Shown one piece after another: positions 11,282-24,700 of a stretch of 64,000 nucleotides of DNA. Numbering within the stretch: position 1 is the first letter of the stretch; the number at the start of each line of letters is the position of its first letter. The translations under genes were made by a program, and so were the position numbers. Origin of the DNA: Coffea arabica (taxonomy: Eukaryota; Streptophyta; Magnoliopsida; Gentianales; Rubiaceae); NCBI RefSeq assembly GCF_036785885.1, contig NC_092320.1, positions 12,773,557 to 12,837,556 of the forward strand. Reading direction: 5' to 3'. Under the pieces are notes generated by a model that was not told the DNA's origin, ran no database searches, and saw only the letters and a program-made list of their open reading frames with translations.

Positions 11282-14200
11282 ATGTTGATTACGGTCAGAG
11301 AAGTTTCTTCGCTTAGCTTCAACAGAACTCTCATTCCATTCGGATTCTCCAAACAAAACTTCTCAAAACCCAATTCCTATTGTTACGATTGTTATAGGAC
11401 CAAGGATCAGAAGAAAAACAGCTCCATTTCAGTATGTAGAGCTGCTCTTACAGTTCCAACGAAACCCGGCGTTCCTACCAAATCGTCATCGTCGAGGTAC
11501 CCCCCCTTTTTTTTTTTTTCCTCTCTTTTGTCTTTACAAATTTTTGAGTTTTTTCTTGTTTAGCTTTCCTGCAAATGGGTTCTCTTGATTATCCTCCACT
11601 TATGTTGTTCCATCAAATTCTTGGCTTTGCCTGCAATTTCAGCTGAAAATCAAGTTTGCTAAAATGTCATTACTCTGAACTTCAAATTTGCCTATACCTT
11701 AGTACACACTGTGACAATAAATTACCCATTACGACTTCAACAATGTCAAATCCAAAGTGAAATTTCTTCCTGGAAAATTACAGATATTATACTTTGCTTA
11801 TTGCCAGTTATGAGAGACCGCTATAATCATGCATATAAGAATTTTTGATATCGTAAAGCAAGCTTTTTTTTTGTTAAAGCAAGGGTGTTCTATACAGCAA
11901 TTTCAACTATTCTACAAAGACCTCACAAATTCACCAGTAGTATACATGTTATGGTTTGGGGGTTGCAGATTGTGCTCAGGAATTTTACAACTGACAATCT
12001 TATTTGTATGTGTATAAACGGCTGCATTGTTTCAAGCAAGCCATTCTACTGGTAGTGGCGGTTGATTAGTGGATTGAAAATTTACATTTTTGTTAGCAAG
12101 TATAGTAGCAGAATGACTACCAGTATAGTGGAATTGTAGCACTGTTGACCTTTCTGGTGGAAATGGTTAATGGAGCTTGAAAGTTGATAATTAAATTAGG
12201 TAGAATGATGCAAAATATATAAAAAGCCTTAAAGAATCAGAGATTTTGTAAGAAACTGAACTACAATGCCCTAATGACTTAAGTCTTGAATGTCATCTCT
12301 TGAAGACGATGGTAGTTAACTTGTGGAGATCTTGGCTGGATTTTGGGAAGTTTTTGTCATCTGGTGTTTATAAAGTATTCTTCCTTGGGAAGGAGTCTCC
12401 TTAGTAGAATTAATCAGTGGGAAATTAAAATCCCATGATCAATGATCATGGCATTTAGTGTAAAATGTCCTGCTGATGGACATATGAGAATTTGCATGGG
12501 AAATTAGAATGTCCTCCATTGTTGGGTAGATGGTTTGTATACATGTCTATCTTAGACTATTACTTTCTTTTCTGATTAACTGTTAATAATCTTGATTAAC
12601 TTGGTGTTGCCTGGCAGTTTGGTCATTCTGATATTTGATTATCTTAGATGACCTCTCTTTCGATGAACATCTGATCATTACTTATAATGTGCCAAAAAGA
12701 TGGCGCTATTTTGCTCAGAACATTGTCTTTGTGCTCTGTTTTTGACATTTTGTTGCTTTCAGTTTTGTCCTTAGAAATCCTATCCCTGATTGGGTTAATA
12801 ATTTGAGAAAGTTTCTCCTTGGGGCTGGAAGTGTTAATATATTGGGCTATTCTTCTTCTATGAGTGATTTTTCTCTGTGAATTGGCTATGTGTTGATATG
12901 ATTTGCTCATGCTGATGGTATATTTTTGTAAACCCAGCTGTGAGATTTCCTCATTTGACCCTTTGGGCATTAGTTCAGATAGATTATCAGAGCTGTATGC
13001 TGCTTGGGATAATGTTTTGGGCTTCCTTTCTCAAACATTTGAGAGTTCTTCAGGTACCAGGAAGGATAGAGCTTCGCCAAAAGGGGTGGCAGGTTTGTTC
13101 ATAGCTTATAAATCTGGCATGCAATATTTAAATCACACCTGCAGCTCTTTGCCTATGCTTAGGGTTCTTTAACATTGCCAGCTGCAATTGAAGACACTAG
13201 CATCGACTTTGGAGATTTCTTCAAAGGCCCATTGCCGGGAAAATTTCTCAAACTCTTAGGATTTTTGGCCCTGTCACGTCTAGGAATTTATATTCCTCTC
13301 GGTGGAGTAAACCAGGAGGCTTTTGTTGGCAACTTGGACCAAAACAGCTTCTTGAGCACTTTGGATTCGTTTTCTGGAGGAGGCATTGGTCGACTTGGAA
13401 TCTGCTCTCTTGGAATTGTGCCATTTATCAATGCACAGATTGTTTTTCAGCTTCTAACTCAGATATACCCTAAGTTACAAGAACTTCAAAAAAGAGAAGG
13501 TGAAGCAGGAAGAAAGAAAATTCAACAGTACACTCGTTACGCTTCAGTTGGATTTGCCATAGTACAGGTAACATATGTACCAAAGGCCTGATTTGTTCCG
13601 CATGTATCTTTACTGATGTAATACAATTAAAATTTCTGGCACATGTCTATTGCAGGCAGTTGGACAAGTCCTATTCCTTCGCCCTTATGTCAATGACTTC
13701 AGCACTCAATGGGTTCTCTCTTCTGTTATATTGTTGACTCTTGGCTCCGTTTTTACAACGTACATTGGAGAACGGATCACTGACTTAAAACTTGGAAATG
13801 GCACATCTCTTTTAATCTTCACAAATATCATCTCTTACCTGCCAGCATCATTTGGAAGGACAGTTGCACAAGCGTATCAGGATGGTAACTATGTTGGTCT
13901 TGTTGCCATCATCATTTCCTTCTTCCTTCTGGTCCTTGGCATAGTGTATGTTCAAGTAAGTGCTTACTTTTAGGAATTATTTAGCAGTTTTTTGTGTGTT
14001 TGCTTATGTGATTGAGTTGATAAAGCAATGAGTTATAACGGTTTCCCAAACAAAATCTCAGGAAGCTGAGAGAAAAATTCCAATTAATTACGCGTCCAGA
14101 TATACTAGCCGAACTGGTGGACTTAAAAAATCTGCATATTTGCCCTTTAAGGTTTGTATCTTTCTTTTGCATGTTTCTTCCTTGTAATTGTGAATGTGAT

Positions 14201-16841
14201 GGTTATACCAACTCAAACTGTAAGCCTGTTGTACGATTAACAAATTGGTAATGATATTCAAACACCCATTTAGCTTTTCTAAATAAGCCTTTCATTTAAA
14301 GAAAGAGATGATTCTCTTGAAGTTATTACACACAGAAAAGTTAAGCTCTGCATGGAAACAAAGCCTTCTGAGGTTTGTATTCCAGCAAAGTAGATGTGCT
14401 GTTGAAGGGATTTGACAACTTCTTCATTCAACCTAAGGCCAGCCTTGACATGAATGGAAGTTCGATCTGCTCTTTATTTTTTCCCCTCCTAATCAACCTA
14501 AGAAATAAGCCATGGTAGTTTATAGACCCCCATCTTAAAAGGATACAAACAAATTTTCCCGCGCTGTATTCTTGGTAACGCTTCAGTGTTGTATAACACT
14601 TCCAAATTTGCTCTGATGCTTCGCCTCCTTCGTTGTTTGGGTATACACGTACTTATGACTAGGTCTATAAACTGTAGATAACATGTAATGGTTTGCTGTT
14701 CCAGTCAATGGTATATTGTCATGCCCTTTTAACTTTGTTTGTTCTTGCGTTGTTTTTATGTATGCAATTTAGACTACAAAGTTCTTTTTGTGTTATACAT
14801 TATGATCCTGCATCACATTTATTGTACTTCTGAACCAGGTCAATAGTTCTGGAGTGATGCCAATTATCTTCTCTACATCTTCATTAGCTCTCCCTGGTAC
14901 ACTGGCTCGCTTCACTGGTTTAGAAGCGCTGAAAAAGGCTGCATTATCCTTGAATCCTGGGGGTAAGATGCCTAATCTAAGTTTAGCCATGCAAATGCAG
15001 AGTTAGTTCACCATGTTTTTAACTGCTTATCAAGTTTTTGGTTTGATTTTACGTGTATCTTGCCAATAAAACTTTACTCCTGAGAAGTTACAGAATGAAT
15101 ATTTTGTTATAGTTTGGTAATTGTTAGTTTTGATTGTATAGAGATTCTTCTTGTGACAAGGAAGGGAAAGAAGGTGCTTTGGACCAAATTAGGCAAAGGG
15201 AAGAGAGAAGAAAAGTTTCAGTGTGGTACAGATATTAGTTTAATAAAGCGCTAACTTGAAAGCATAGAATAAATGCATGGAGGAGTTGCAAAATGAGTTT
15301 GATGATTAAGATTTAAAGTGAATGCTTTGGTGATTTTCTCATTATTCTAATATTTGTAATCTTGTTTTAGTGGACTTGAGAGCAAAGGCAAGGGAAAAGA
15401 TAAATATAGACTAGCATATGTCACAAAAGAAGAAACAAAGAAAAGAAATTTGTTGATAATCAGCATCTTGATCAAGCTGGTTTCTGTTTCTGTAAATATA
15501 TCATTGAGCTTGTCAGTGACTCACTGAACCTTTTTCTTTTAGGTTCTTTCTATCTCCCAACAAACATTCTTCTGATTGCCTTCTTCAACTACTATTACAC
15601 TTTCCTACAATTAGACCCAGATGATGTTAGTGAACAGTTGAAGCGACAAGGAGCCTCAATCCCACTTGTCCGTCCGGGTAAAAGTACTGCAGCAGTTATA
15701 AAAACAGTAAGCTATAACCACATGCAACTTTTCATCGTTAGTTAAATGTCTTCTATTAACTGTATATTTGATTATTCAAATAGTAGCATCATGTTCCAGC
15801 AGAATTCTGACCTTGTCATTTACTAACATGTAGTGCTGAGTCAAGAAAAAGAGTTGCTGAGAAATTTCATAGTCTCTTGTCGTGTAAACAGTTGTGCAAA
15901 CTTTCTAAGTGATTAGTCAATTGAAAACTAAGAAACCTGAAAAAGTGCTTTATCCCGTTTAATGGTCGAATTGTTTTTTGCTAATTTGGTTAGTATTCAT
16001 TTTTACATCCTTTGAAGATCACCATCACCAACGCCTCTTGTACATCCTTCGAGCATGTTTAATATAGAGGCAAGTTTAAGCATATCTAATGAGAATTATT
16101 TTTGTGTTCTTGTAAACCAAATTTGATACTGCTTGAGGGAAACTAAAAGGTTTTCTCAGAAATTCTTAATGATGTTTAGATTTTTGCATAAATATAATGA
16201 ACAATGATGGAAAAGGAGAGTAAAACAGTACTATGCGTTGTTCTAGCTGAAAGCTAGTTGGTTGGCAGACTACCAAGAATGATCTCAAAATTTGCCAGCA
16301 TTTTTATCTGGCCATATGTGTAAGCATAAAGTACAGATTACTGTAAGACACCAGAAAATGAAAATTAAATTTTCATAGTGCAACTCTTTCCTTATAACTT
16401 GTACCTCTGGTGATTAAAAGGTGGCAGATTTACCCCATCAGTGAACATAATATGGGTTAAGTTATCCTATTGCTGAGGTCATTGTCGATTTTGTGATTCC
16501 TGCGCACAAATTATAGTATGTTGTGTCTTTGTCTTGCACAAGGTTTTGATAACATCTCTATTGAGTCAGAAAAAAACTAATTGATGTAAATTTGTCCCTT
16601 ACCATCAAATTCTCAGGTCCTCAGCCGGATATCAGTTCTTGGTTCAGGATTTTTGGCAATTTTAGCCGCCGGTCCTGCTGTGATTGAACAAACAACACAT
16701 CTGACTGCCTTTCGAGGATTTGCAGGAACGTCAGTTCTCATCCTTGTTGGTTGTGCTACAGACACTGCAAGAAAAGTTCAAGCAGAAATAATCTCGCAAA
16801 AGTATAGGGACATTGAGATCTATGACATTGGCAAGTACTGA
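11282..16841 (+). CDS. SCY1: Plastid SecY translocon subunit (SCY1 type), 8 exons
   Basis: This encodes the channel-forming SecY subunit of the thylakoid Sec translocon, which works with plastid SecA and SecE to insert or translocate unfolded proteins. Exons by eye: 11282-11496, 12938-13085, 13163-13567, 13656-13955, 14062-14151, 14839-14962, 15543-15706, 16617-16841; lengths sum to 1671 nt (556 aa), close to the roughly 550 aa usual for the family. Residues 1 to about 120 (exons 1-2) are Ser-rich and poorly conserved, as expected of a transit peptide and stromal N-terminus. The SecY core begins near PAAIEDTSIDFGDFF, followed by SRLGIYIPLGGVN, the GIVPFINAQIVFQLL helix, KLGNGTSLLIF, and the cytosolic-loop segment YYTFLQLDPDDVSEQLKRQG. 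The C-terminus FRGFAGTSVLILVG...ISQKY is intact. All donors are GT and acceptors AG; the exon 2 donor (GGG|GTGGCA) is the weakest. The sequence resembles SCY1 rather than the envelope SCY2 form, judged from recall only. Confidence 0.95.
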
Positions 16842-17836
16842 TCATAAGAGAACAGTCAGAGCACAGCTGGTAAATGCTGCAGATATTTGCATCTTAAAAG
16901 TCAGAATACAGTTACGGTAATCAGAGTTTCAACTGAAGAGTTCATTCGTTGTGTCTATGTATAATTCTTGCTCGGCCGATGGATAAATTTTCCTTTAAAG
17001 CTTTTTCCCATGTATCTTCATTATTGTGCTTGAAGAGAAGCCAAGCCCTTGAACATGTACGTAGCATTGGCGTATAGTTCCCACATCAACATTACAGAAA
17101 ATTTGATTTCTAAAGTTTGATTGGATCTTAAAAGAGTGTAGAGATTGAAGACCTGTGAACAGAATTACCGCTCTCATTCGAGATCAAATGATAGCTGGTA
17201 ATTTATGATCATAAAACCAAAGCTACTCGTTACCTGCGAGGAAAAAAGTCTTGTGGGAAGCAGCATGCAAAGTTGGGGAGTAATTTGATTACTTCAACTA
17301 ATGTCTAGCTAAAATTAGTGAAGACTAAGCCGTGAAATATACAACAAATGACATTTTTCTGGAGATATCAAGTTTATTCTATAATTGAAAATGTTACTAG
17401 CGTTTTTCGAAATTCCTGTTACTAGTGATTTTGTGGGAAGGTAACACTTCGCTCCGCATGAACATATGCTAAAGTCTATTTACTTATAGCATGTAAACTA
17501 TTATCACTTAAATTTCATACAAATGCATACATGTTAAGTCTACACTTCTTGCCAGACGCAAAAACCAATGTCAGGCATGCAGTTACAAGACCGATGGCAG
17601 CTCAGTATTCCTCCATTTTGCACCAAAATATTCTAATGAGATTTTTACATCAGTTTGAGCAACAAAAGCCAACGATCACATTGAAGCACTATACTTAAAC
17701 GTCCTTATACACCAGGGTTGTGGATACCAGATTATGGACCTCAAATTGGGATATTTCCATCTTATGCAAACATCTGTATGTGTCTGCCTTCGGCATAAAC
17801 TCTTGCTGGCATAAATATCTAACGGCTGAAGACACA
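16842..17836. other. Convergent 3' intergenic region (SCY1 / CNGC)
   Basis: The two stop codons face each other 995 bp apart. The interval should hold both 3' untranslated regions. It has no supported gene; the open frames at 16995-17177 and 17695-17901 are short and featureless. No clear AATAAA signal is visible just after the SCY1 stop, which is common in plants. Confidence 0.6.
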
Positions 17837-20800
17837 CTAATCTTCAAGCTCAGCGGAAAAGTCAGGTTCTTCGGGTTTCTGTAATTTAGGCAACCCTCCA
17901 CCTTTAAGCTTCTGAGCTCCTCTCCTTGTGCTTGCAGCGAATCTTGAGGCTAATATTGTAACACCAAGGTGTGATTTTGCCGGAGTGGAGTTTGAATTGG
18001 CAGCCGAATCACCTTGTTCCTCTTCGTGCTCATTTTCATCTTCTGTCCTTCCATCTAGAGCAAAGGATTCCATTGCAAGAAGATCTTTAGCCGTCATCCT
18101 CCTCTTATGTCGTCTCCAAGCAGCCTGTATGAAGCAGGCAGCCCATGTTCTCCAGTGGTGAGAGTAGAACCGGAATGTATGCTGTAACTTCTTGCTATGA
18201 AGTCGTCTAAACTGATTAGCAACAAACTTGAGATCTTCTGCTCGCAATGCAAAGGCCTCTACTTCCACAAGTGCTCTAACTGTCCTAGTTGAAGAGGGCA
18301 AGTTGATAGTTGACTTAGGAAGTAAAGCCCAAGCAAGTAGCTCCTCCCCACAAAAATCTCCAGGCCCCAATCTAATGGAATTGAAAAACCCAGTCCGTCC
18401 CCCATTTGTAGTTGAACTCTCAAGTCGCCCTCTGATAATGAAGAGCATCTCTGTCACAGGGTCACCCTCCCGTTCAATGTAAGTACCCTCGGTGCTCAAG
18501 GAGGAGACTAGACGTTCACATATTGCATCAAGCAACTGATCATCCATCTGGGAAAAGAATGGGACCTGATATACAATACAAGGAAAAACACAGAAAAGGG
18601 TAGATTAGCTGGAGCAGAAGTATTTGACATGGATAATTTAAACGAACACAAAGAATGCCCTATGACATGAATGGAAGGATTAGGGGACGTGACCTGTCCT
18701 GGACAGGCATATTTCGTACTAACCAACTATGAATGGCTTAATTATTTTACAGTTTAGAAGTTAATCATGAGATGATAAAAGATATAAACTTGACGGGAAA
18801 CTAGTGATTGAGGATTATGCAAACTAACTCTTTAAAACATTTTAACTCTTCTCTAAGGCTGCTTTTAACTCATTTCTAATGCTTTTCAACTGGACTGCAG
18901 TAGCAAATTATGGAGCACATAGTTTCTTCCAATATAATAGCTTAATCCCACGCCTTTTATATTTTAACAAATTAAGTTTTCGAAGGAACCTTACACGCCG
19001 AACAAGGTCCAAGCAGAGGTGGCGCTGGATGTCACGACGAAGATCAGCAGGTAAGCCACGCAGTGTAGCTTCTTCATCTACTCCTCGAGTTGCAACCCAC
19101 TTATATTGAACAAATCGTCTGACACGCTGTCTAAGATCTTCAGGGAGTTGACGATGTCTCATCCACTCTTCAGTGTCTCTTCGCTTGAGTCTCCATTCCT
19201 CAAGACGTACTGTTAATGACTGTAGATATGTCTGCATGAAGAAAGATCAATTATTCAATTTACTTTCCAACACAAAATAGATAGAGACAATGAAAAGCAG
19301 GAATTCCGGTTGTTAGTTATTTGTTCATTTACCTTCGATGCTAACCAGCATTGAGTTGATTTTCTGGACTAGTTATCAGATATTAGGATCTCTTCAAGTG
19401 TATTATCCTACTAGTCTATCTAGACTAAGACTTATGCTTGAGCTATAGATGCCAATTCTACGCGAACCAGCTCAGCTAGAAAACATTTAATGCACAGCCT
19501 TCTGTATGTTTCAAAACATCACAAACTAAAGTAAAAGCCAACCAGTACATACTCCAAATTCCAATCACAAGAATTGTGCAGAACACCTTGTCAAACATCA
19601 AGACTTTGACTGTGTTTCCAAAGTTAAAGAATCAGCAACCATACAAGTGCAACCAAACCAAGAACCAAAACCATTTTATACAATAATTTAAGATTTTATA
19701 CGATTATTTAAGAAAATATTAGGCTATGCCCTGAAAAATTCATGTCTGAAGGATCACCATCTCTCATGTCAAGGTAAACTTTAGTGTGTTGTTTTAAGTA
19801 AAATGAGAGAACAGCGTTTAACATGATAAGATGGTTGTACCTAAAAGTTGGAGATGCCAAAAAGACAAAGCTGCATTAAAAGCAAGAAACAAATAATAAA
19901 CAAAACAATAAAACAACATTCTGCCAACTATTTCAGATATCATCTAAAGCTGCATTTGACAACTTGATGCAGCAGGAGCATAAAAATAATTCATCAGAGG
20001 ATCAGATAATCAAAGTAAGCAAGCATCAAATGAAATGTAGTCAAAGGTAAGCATTATTTATACCTGCATGTTCCCAATAAGATGTGCAAATAAAACCAGA
20101 CCCAAAATGGCAATAAGTATGGCAAACAACGTCTCCCCAATAAACGTACTTGTTGACAAGTTTTGGCCATAAGAACTGAAAATGAGTAGAAAATAGGGTT
20201 GTTAACATTTTCCCCAATAAGTATGGCAACAAGTATAACAAGCAGAAAGCACACGTAGCATGTATATATGGTGCGCCGATCTGAAATTTCCATGATCTCA
20301 GTATCTGGTTCTTTTGTATAGCTGTGTCGGATTTGATGAAAAGATTAATAATTCCGTCCTGCATATTTTCCTACCCAAACATTATGCAGCATCAACTATT
20401 TTGGCCATTGAAACAAACAAGACTGCCAAGCCCCGTCTTGAGTACTTTTTCCTGGAATTTTATGCTGGTATATTTACATGGTATGTGTTACACTTGGTAA
20501 AAAAGCATCGAATGTTCAATCAACATCTAAATTGTCTTTAAACTTTGTTTATTCTGATGTTCATTGCTCATACTGAAAGTTTCTATAATCAGCATCTTCT
20601 GCTGTTACCATACCCTTACAAGTCCGGATGCTTATGCATGTTATAATAGCATAACTCAAACATAATATCCAAAAAAAAATGATGATGATGAAGAAGAAAG
20701 AACAGAGGACAGAGGACAGAGAAACATTAACTTAATATGCGTTATGTGTGTTTCAGGATGACATGGTGACCTCCATATGGGCTGATGTGCTTTAGCCCTT

Positions 20801-21691
20801 GGCAAAAGGTCAAACTTCGAATCAGTTTTGTGTATGGCTTAATTTTAGATTAATCATAAAGCCTAAAGGCTAAAGCTCAATTCAAGCAACCACAAAAAAC
20901 TGAAATTTTTTCACAGGGGCATTTGATGTAAACTATCTCAAAAAGTAAAAGAATAAAGATGCTTTTCCTTTTTTTTTTTTTAACACTAGAGCATACCTTA
21001 AGTTCTGCAAGCCCCACCACAAACAGTAGAAATACTTCTCGACAAAACTTGAGGAGACAACATTTTTATCTACTGCTTTTTCAAATATTCCATACTTGAA
21101 ATCAGTAAGTCCATTAGGATCACAACTGCTGAACACACTTGTGTTACTTGCCCAAGTGATAAAATCATTGGATTCAGGAGCATCACAATCCAGATAACCA
21201 AGCAAACATTTAACTGGACTATTTTCCTTTCTGCATTTTGATTTCCAGCAAGACGTGTATCTATCAACAGATAGTACATACCATGCTGCCCCTAGAACCT
21301 AAGAGAACAAGTTTAAGTCATAAACAGGGTGAAATAATCAAAACTCAAAACTTTTGGGGAAAAAAGAAGAAAAATGTAAACATATTAACACAAAAAAGTA
21401 TGAGTCAGAGTAACCTACATGGCTGGCCAACATGTAGAGTAGTAAATTGTATGCAGCTCCAGCCCAAGCAGTTTTTGTGACTAATCCAGTTGCTTTAATA
21501 ATTTGTGAACTTAATGGGAAAATAAGATATAGCCTTGGTATATATTGGAATAGGACAATCAAAGTAAGGGCATTGTTCTTGTGATTAGCTTGCTGACTTC
21601 TTGTTGCTGGTATAATGAACCAAATGACAATCTGCAACAATCATGATTGTAAATCAGAAGTGTTTCATTATTGTTTCACTTTATACTTGAG

Positions 21692-21727
<36 letters not shown>

Positions 21728-24700
21728 ACGAGACAACCAGCTCACAAGAAAGTAATACCAGGTATCAAGTTACTTGCGCCAATTTATCATGATAGTTTAT
21801 TAAGAGGAATCAACTTGATGCCAGCTTTTCCCCAAGGCTAGAAAGTTATAAAAATGGAGGCCTGATGTTTAAGATTTCTTTCAAATTGCTCTAAACCCTT
21901 TCATGACTAAAAGATCTTATACAAAAAGGCATAAAAAAGATGGAGATGCCGACCCAGGTACAAGCATATTAGCTGGGCACTTTCAGGGTGCTCTAGCTTT
22001 AATATTAGGACACTATAGACCACAACACCATCGTTCAAGATTGACAACCGCCCATTCAGAAGCAACTATGTACTATACAAAGGGAATTCTGGTCCCAACA
22101 TATATTCTCAAGTGCTAGCTATTTGGTGTTAAAGGGAATTCTGGTCTTACATGCTGTATTCAACCAGGAAGCTTAAAAAAAAAAACTATTTAAGTGCACC
22201 TGTCCTATTAAAGTTACTATTTGACACAAATTCTTCTCATCCCTTAATCACTCTATTCTACTCATCCAGCTTATCCAGCTTAAAACCACAGTTGTAAGCC
22301 ATTCTATAGTTCCCCTCCAGTGAGTTCCATGTCTCCCGTAATGATACCAACAGCTATACATGCTTCCTCACAAGGGCTTCTAGAAGGTATTGATGTCAAT
22401 CAGACACCACCCTAGAAGGTGTTATGACAATTTTCCAATCAATTACTTCGTACTTTCTCTTTCCATCTGGTCCTTTTTACAGGAACACTCTTTCCATTTT
22501 CTGATTCTTTCATCCAGTGAAACAAAATTTGCAAAAGCAAAATGTCTTATCCTCCTCTTGACCAAACCCAAAAAATGATGCTTTGAATTAGACCCACAAA
22601 ATGTCTGTAGAGATGGATTAATTACGTGCAACTTTATTCTTCTGGTAGTTAACATCAGTTAAAGTGGCTGAAAATACATCCCACATGAAAGAATTGATTT
22701 CACAATAATTATTTAATCATTTTTCTTTCTTGCATGATGAAATTGTCTTCTCATACTTTAGCATGCTAGTGGGAGATGGACAAATGCAGACAGATGCCAA
22801 AAAGGAGTTTACATACTTCCCCCTTATTACAGGTAAAGTATTTGCACAATCTTCTAATAACAGGAGCACCTAAGCAATGTGCGCCCATGGAGAAAAATTA
22901 CAGGGCATTCACAACTATGTTGTTTACGCTCAACTGTTATACTCTAAGGAAGAACATGCTTCAAAAATATTATTTGGCAATTTACTAATTTGATTAAACA
23001 AGTAATCCGACATAGCCCAGTAACTTCCATGAAACTGATTTTAACCCAACAAGGACAATGCAGACAATCTATACTAACAGAGCCCTTTTGACGCCAAGCA
23101 GAGCCTCACACACTTGGGCCCTGTTCTCATTTGTAGTGGATTTTGCAAAAGTTGATTACTGAGAATTTGCAAAAAGAAAGAGCAGATTAAAGGATGATTG
23201 TGTGACCATTGTAAAGAAGCTGTAAAAACTGATTGTTGATATAAAATGACTGAAAGTGTCCTTAGATGCTCAAAATCATAATATTTCAAGTTGTGCAAGT
23301 AAATGTCTTCTACTTCATATGTTTTTTGTATAAGATTGAATTTAACAGTTATACTTCTTATATCAAAAAGAAATAATAAAAAGTTAGACATTAAATATTA
23401 ATTTTAATATTACCCTCGATATTTTTGTAGATTGAATAAGCTTGGAATGGTAAAATTATCCAATGAAAGTAGATCAACTTAAGCTTTTCTTGGGCAGATT
23501 TCGATTTTTAGGTTTTTTGGCCAATGAAAAAATAAAAAATCTAAATGCAAAAGCAAGAACAATAGAAAGAATTGATTTTTCAAACCCAATGAGGTGAAAT
23601 AAATCAAATGATAACAATCCCTTAGGGTCCATTTGGTTTAATTGAAATTGTTTTCCATTTGAAAAATTTTTAAGCCAAAGTCATTTTCCAGTAAATTTTT
23701 TTTAATTATTTTTTGATGTTTGGTTTATTTTTAAAATATTCCTCCACGAACTAATTCTGAGAATTATCTTCCGCATTTCCTTCTCTTGCTACTCCTTGAC
23801 ACCAATAAGTCCCCTTCTTCTCTACTTGAATCTCAAATATACACCACTCTTTTGATTCCTAAAACCACCACCTCCACCTCCTCGACTACTTTTAAATTAA
23901 AAAGTGGGAGATATTTGACAAAGCTTTCTTCAGTGGAAGAGATAGGAAAGCATGGGGTTCTGGGAAAGACTGAAGAGAGAACCAATACTTTTAACAAGGA
24001 TCATTGGGCCAGTGGCAACAGGATTGGTGGATCTCTCGCCAAAGGCACAGTAGTTTCTCACCTCTGTCTCAGAAATAGCTGCTCCCAAGGTTGAGAAGAA
24101 AGTGAAATTCGCTACAAACAATGTTTTTCTAGTTTTTCTATGAAGGGTTTCAGGTTTTGTCTCAATCAACCAATTTGTAAAGAGCAAGATTGGAAAACAA
24201 CTTCACGAGATGCTTTTGAAAGCTGATTTACATGGGAGGATGTGTGAATTATTTTCCTTGTGAAAAATTTTAAAGAATTCTAAAACAACCAAACCAATGA
24301 AAAATGAGAAATCATAAACGAAACTAAAGATGTACGTATGTTAATACTAGACAGTGGGGTCTGAAATCATAAACCAAACTAAAGCTGAATATGCAACGAT
24401 TTATGAGACAAAATGTTATGAATTAGGCTATTTAGATATGATTAGAGTTGAAAGTCCATGTTGTAACAAGAAGTACCTGTGGGAGAGGAAGTGTCGCAAC
24501 AAGATCAATGAAGAAGTCTGATCTTATATATCTTTGTGCAATCTTCTTGGGATCCATGACAAGCTCACCCCTACCAAAAACCCTTGAACTTGGTGCTACA
24601 TAAGCTGTCCTAAACTTAATAATTACATGTAAAAGGTAGAACAAATCAGCAATCGTTCGGAAAAAGGTTACAACAATTCGCAGATTCAAATCCGTCTTCA

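Noticed and set aside
12644..12970. 108-codon minus-strand frame inside SCY1
   Set aside because: It lies mostly in SCY1 intron 1 and overlaps exon 2 in antisense; no domain is seen.
20041..20364. 107-codon minus-strand frame overlapping CNGC exon 5
   Set aside because: It is an alternative frame over exon 5 plus intron. The channel frame through exon 5 (ETLFAILIAILGLVLFAHL) is the real one.
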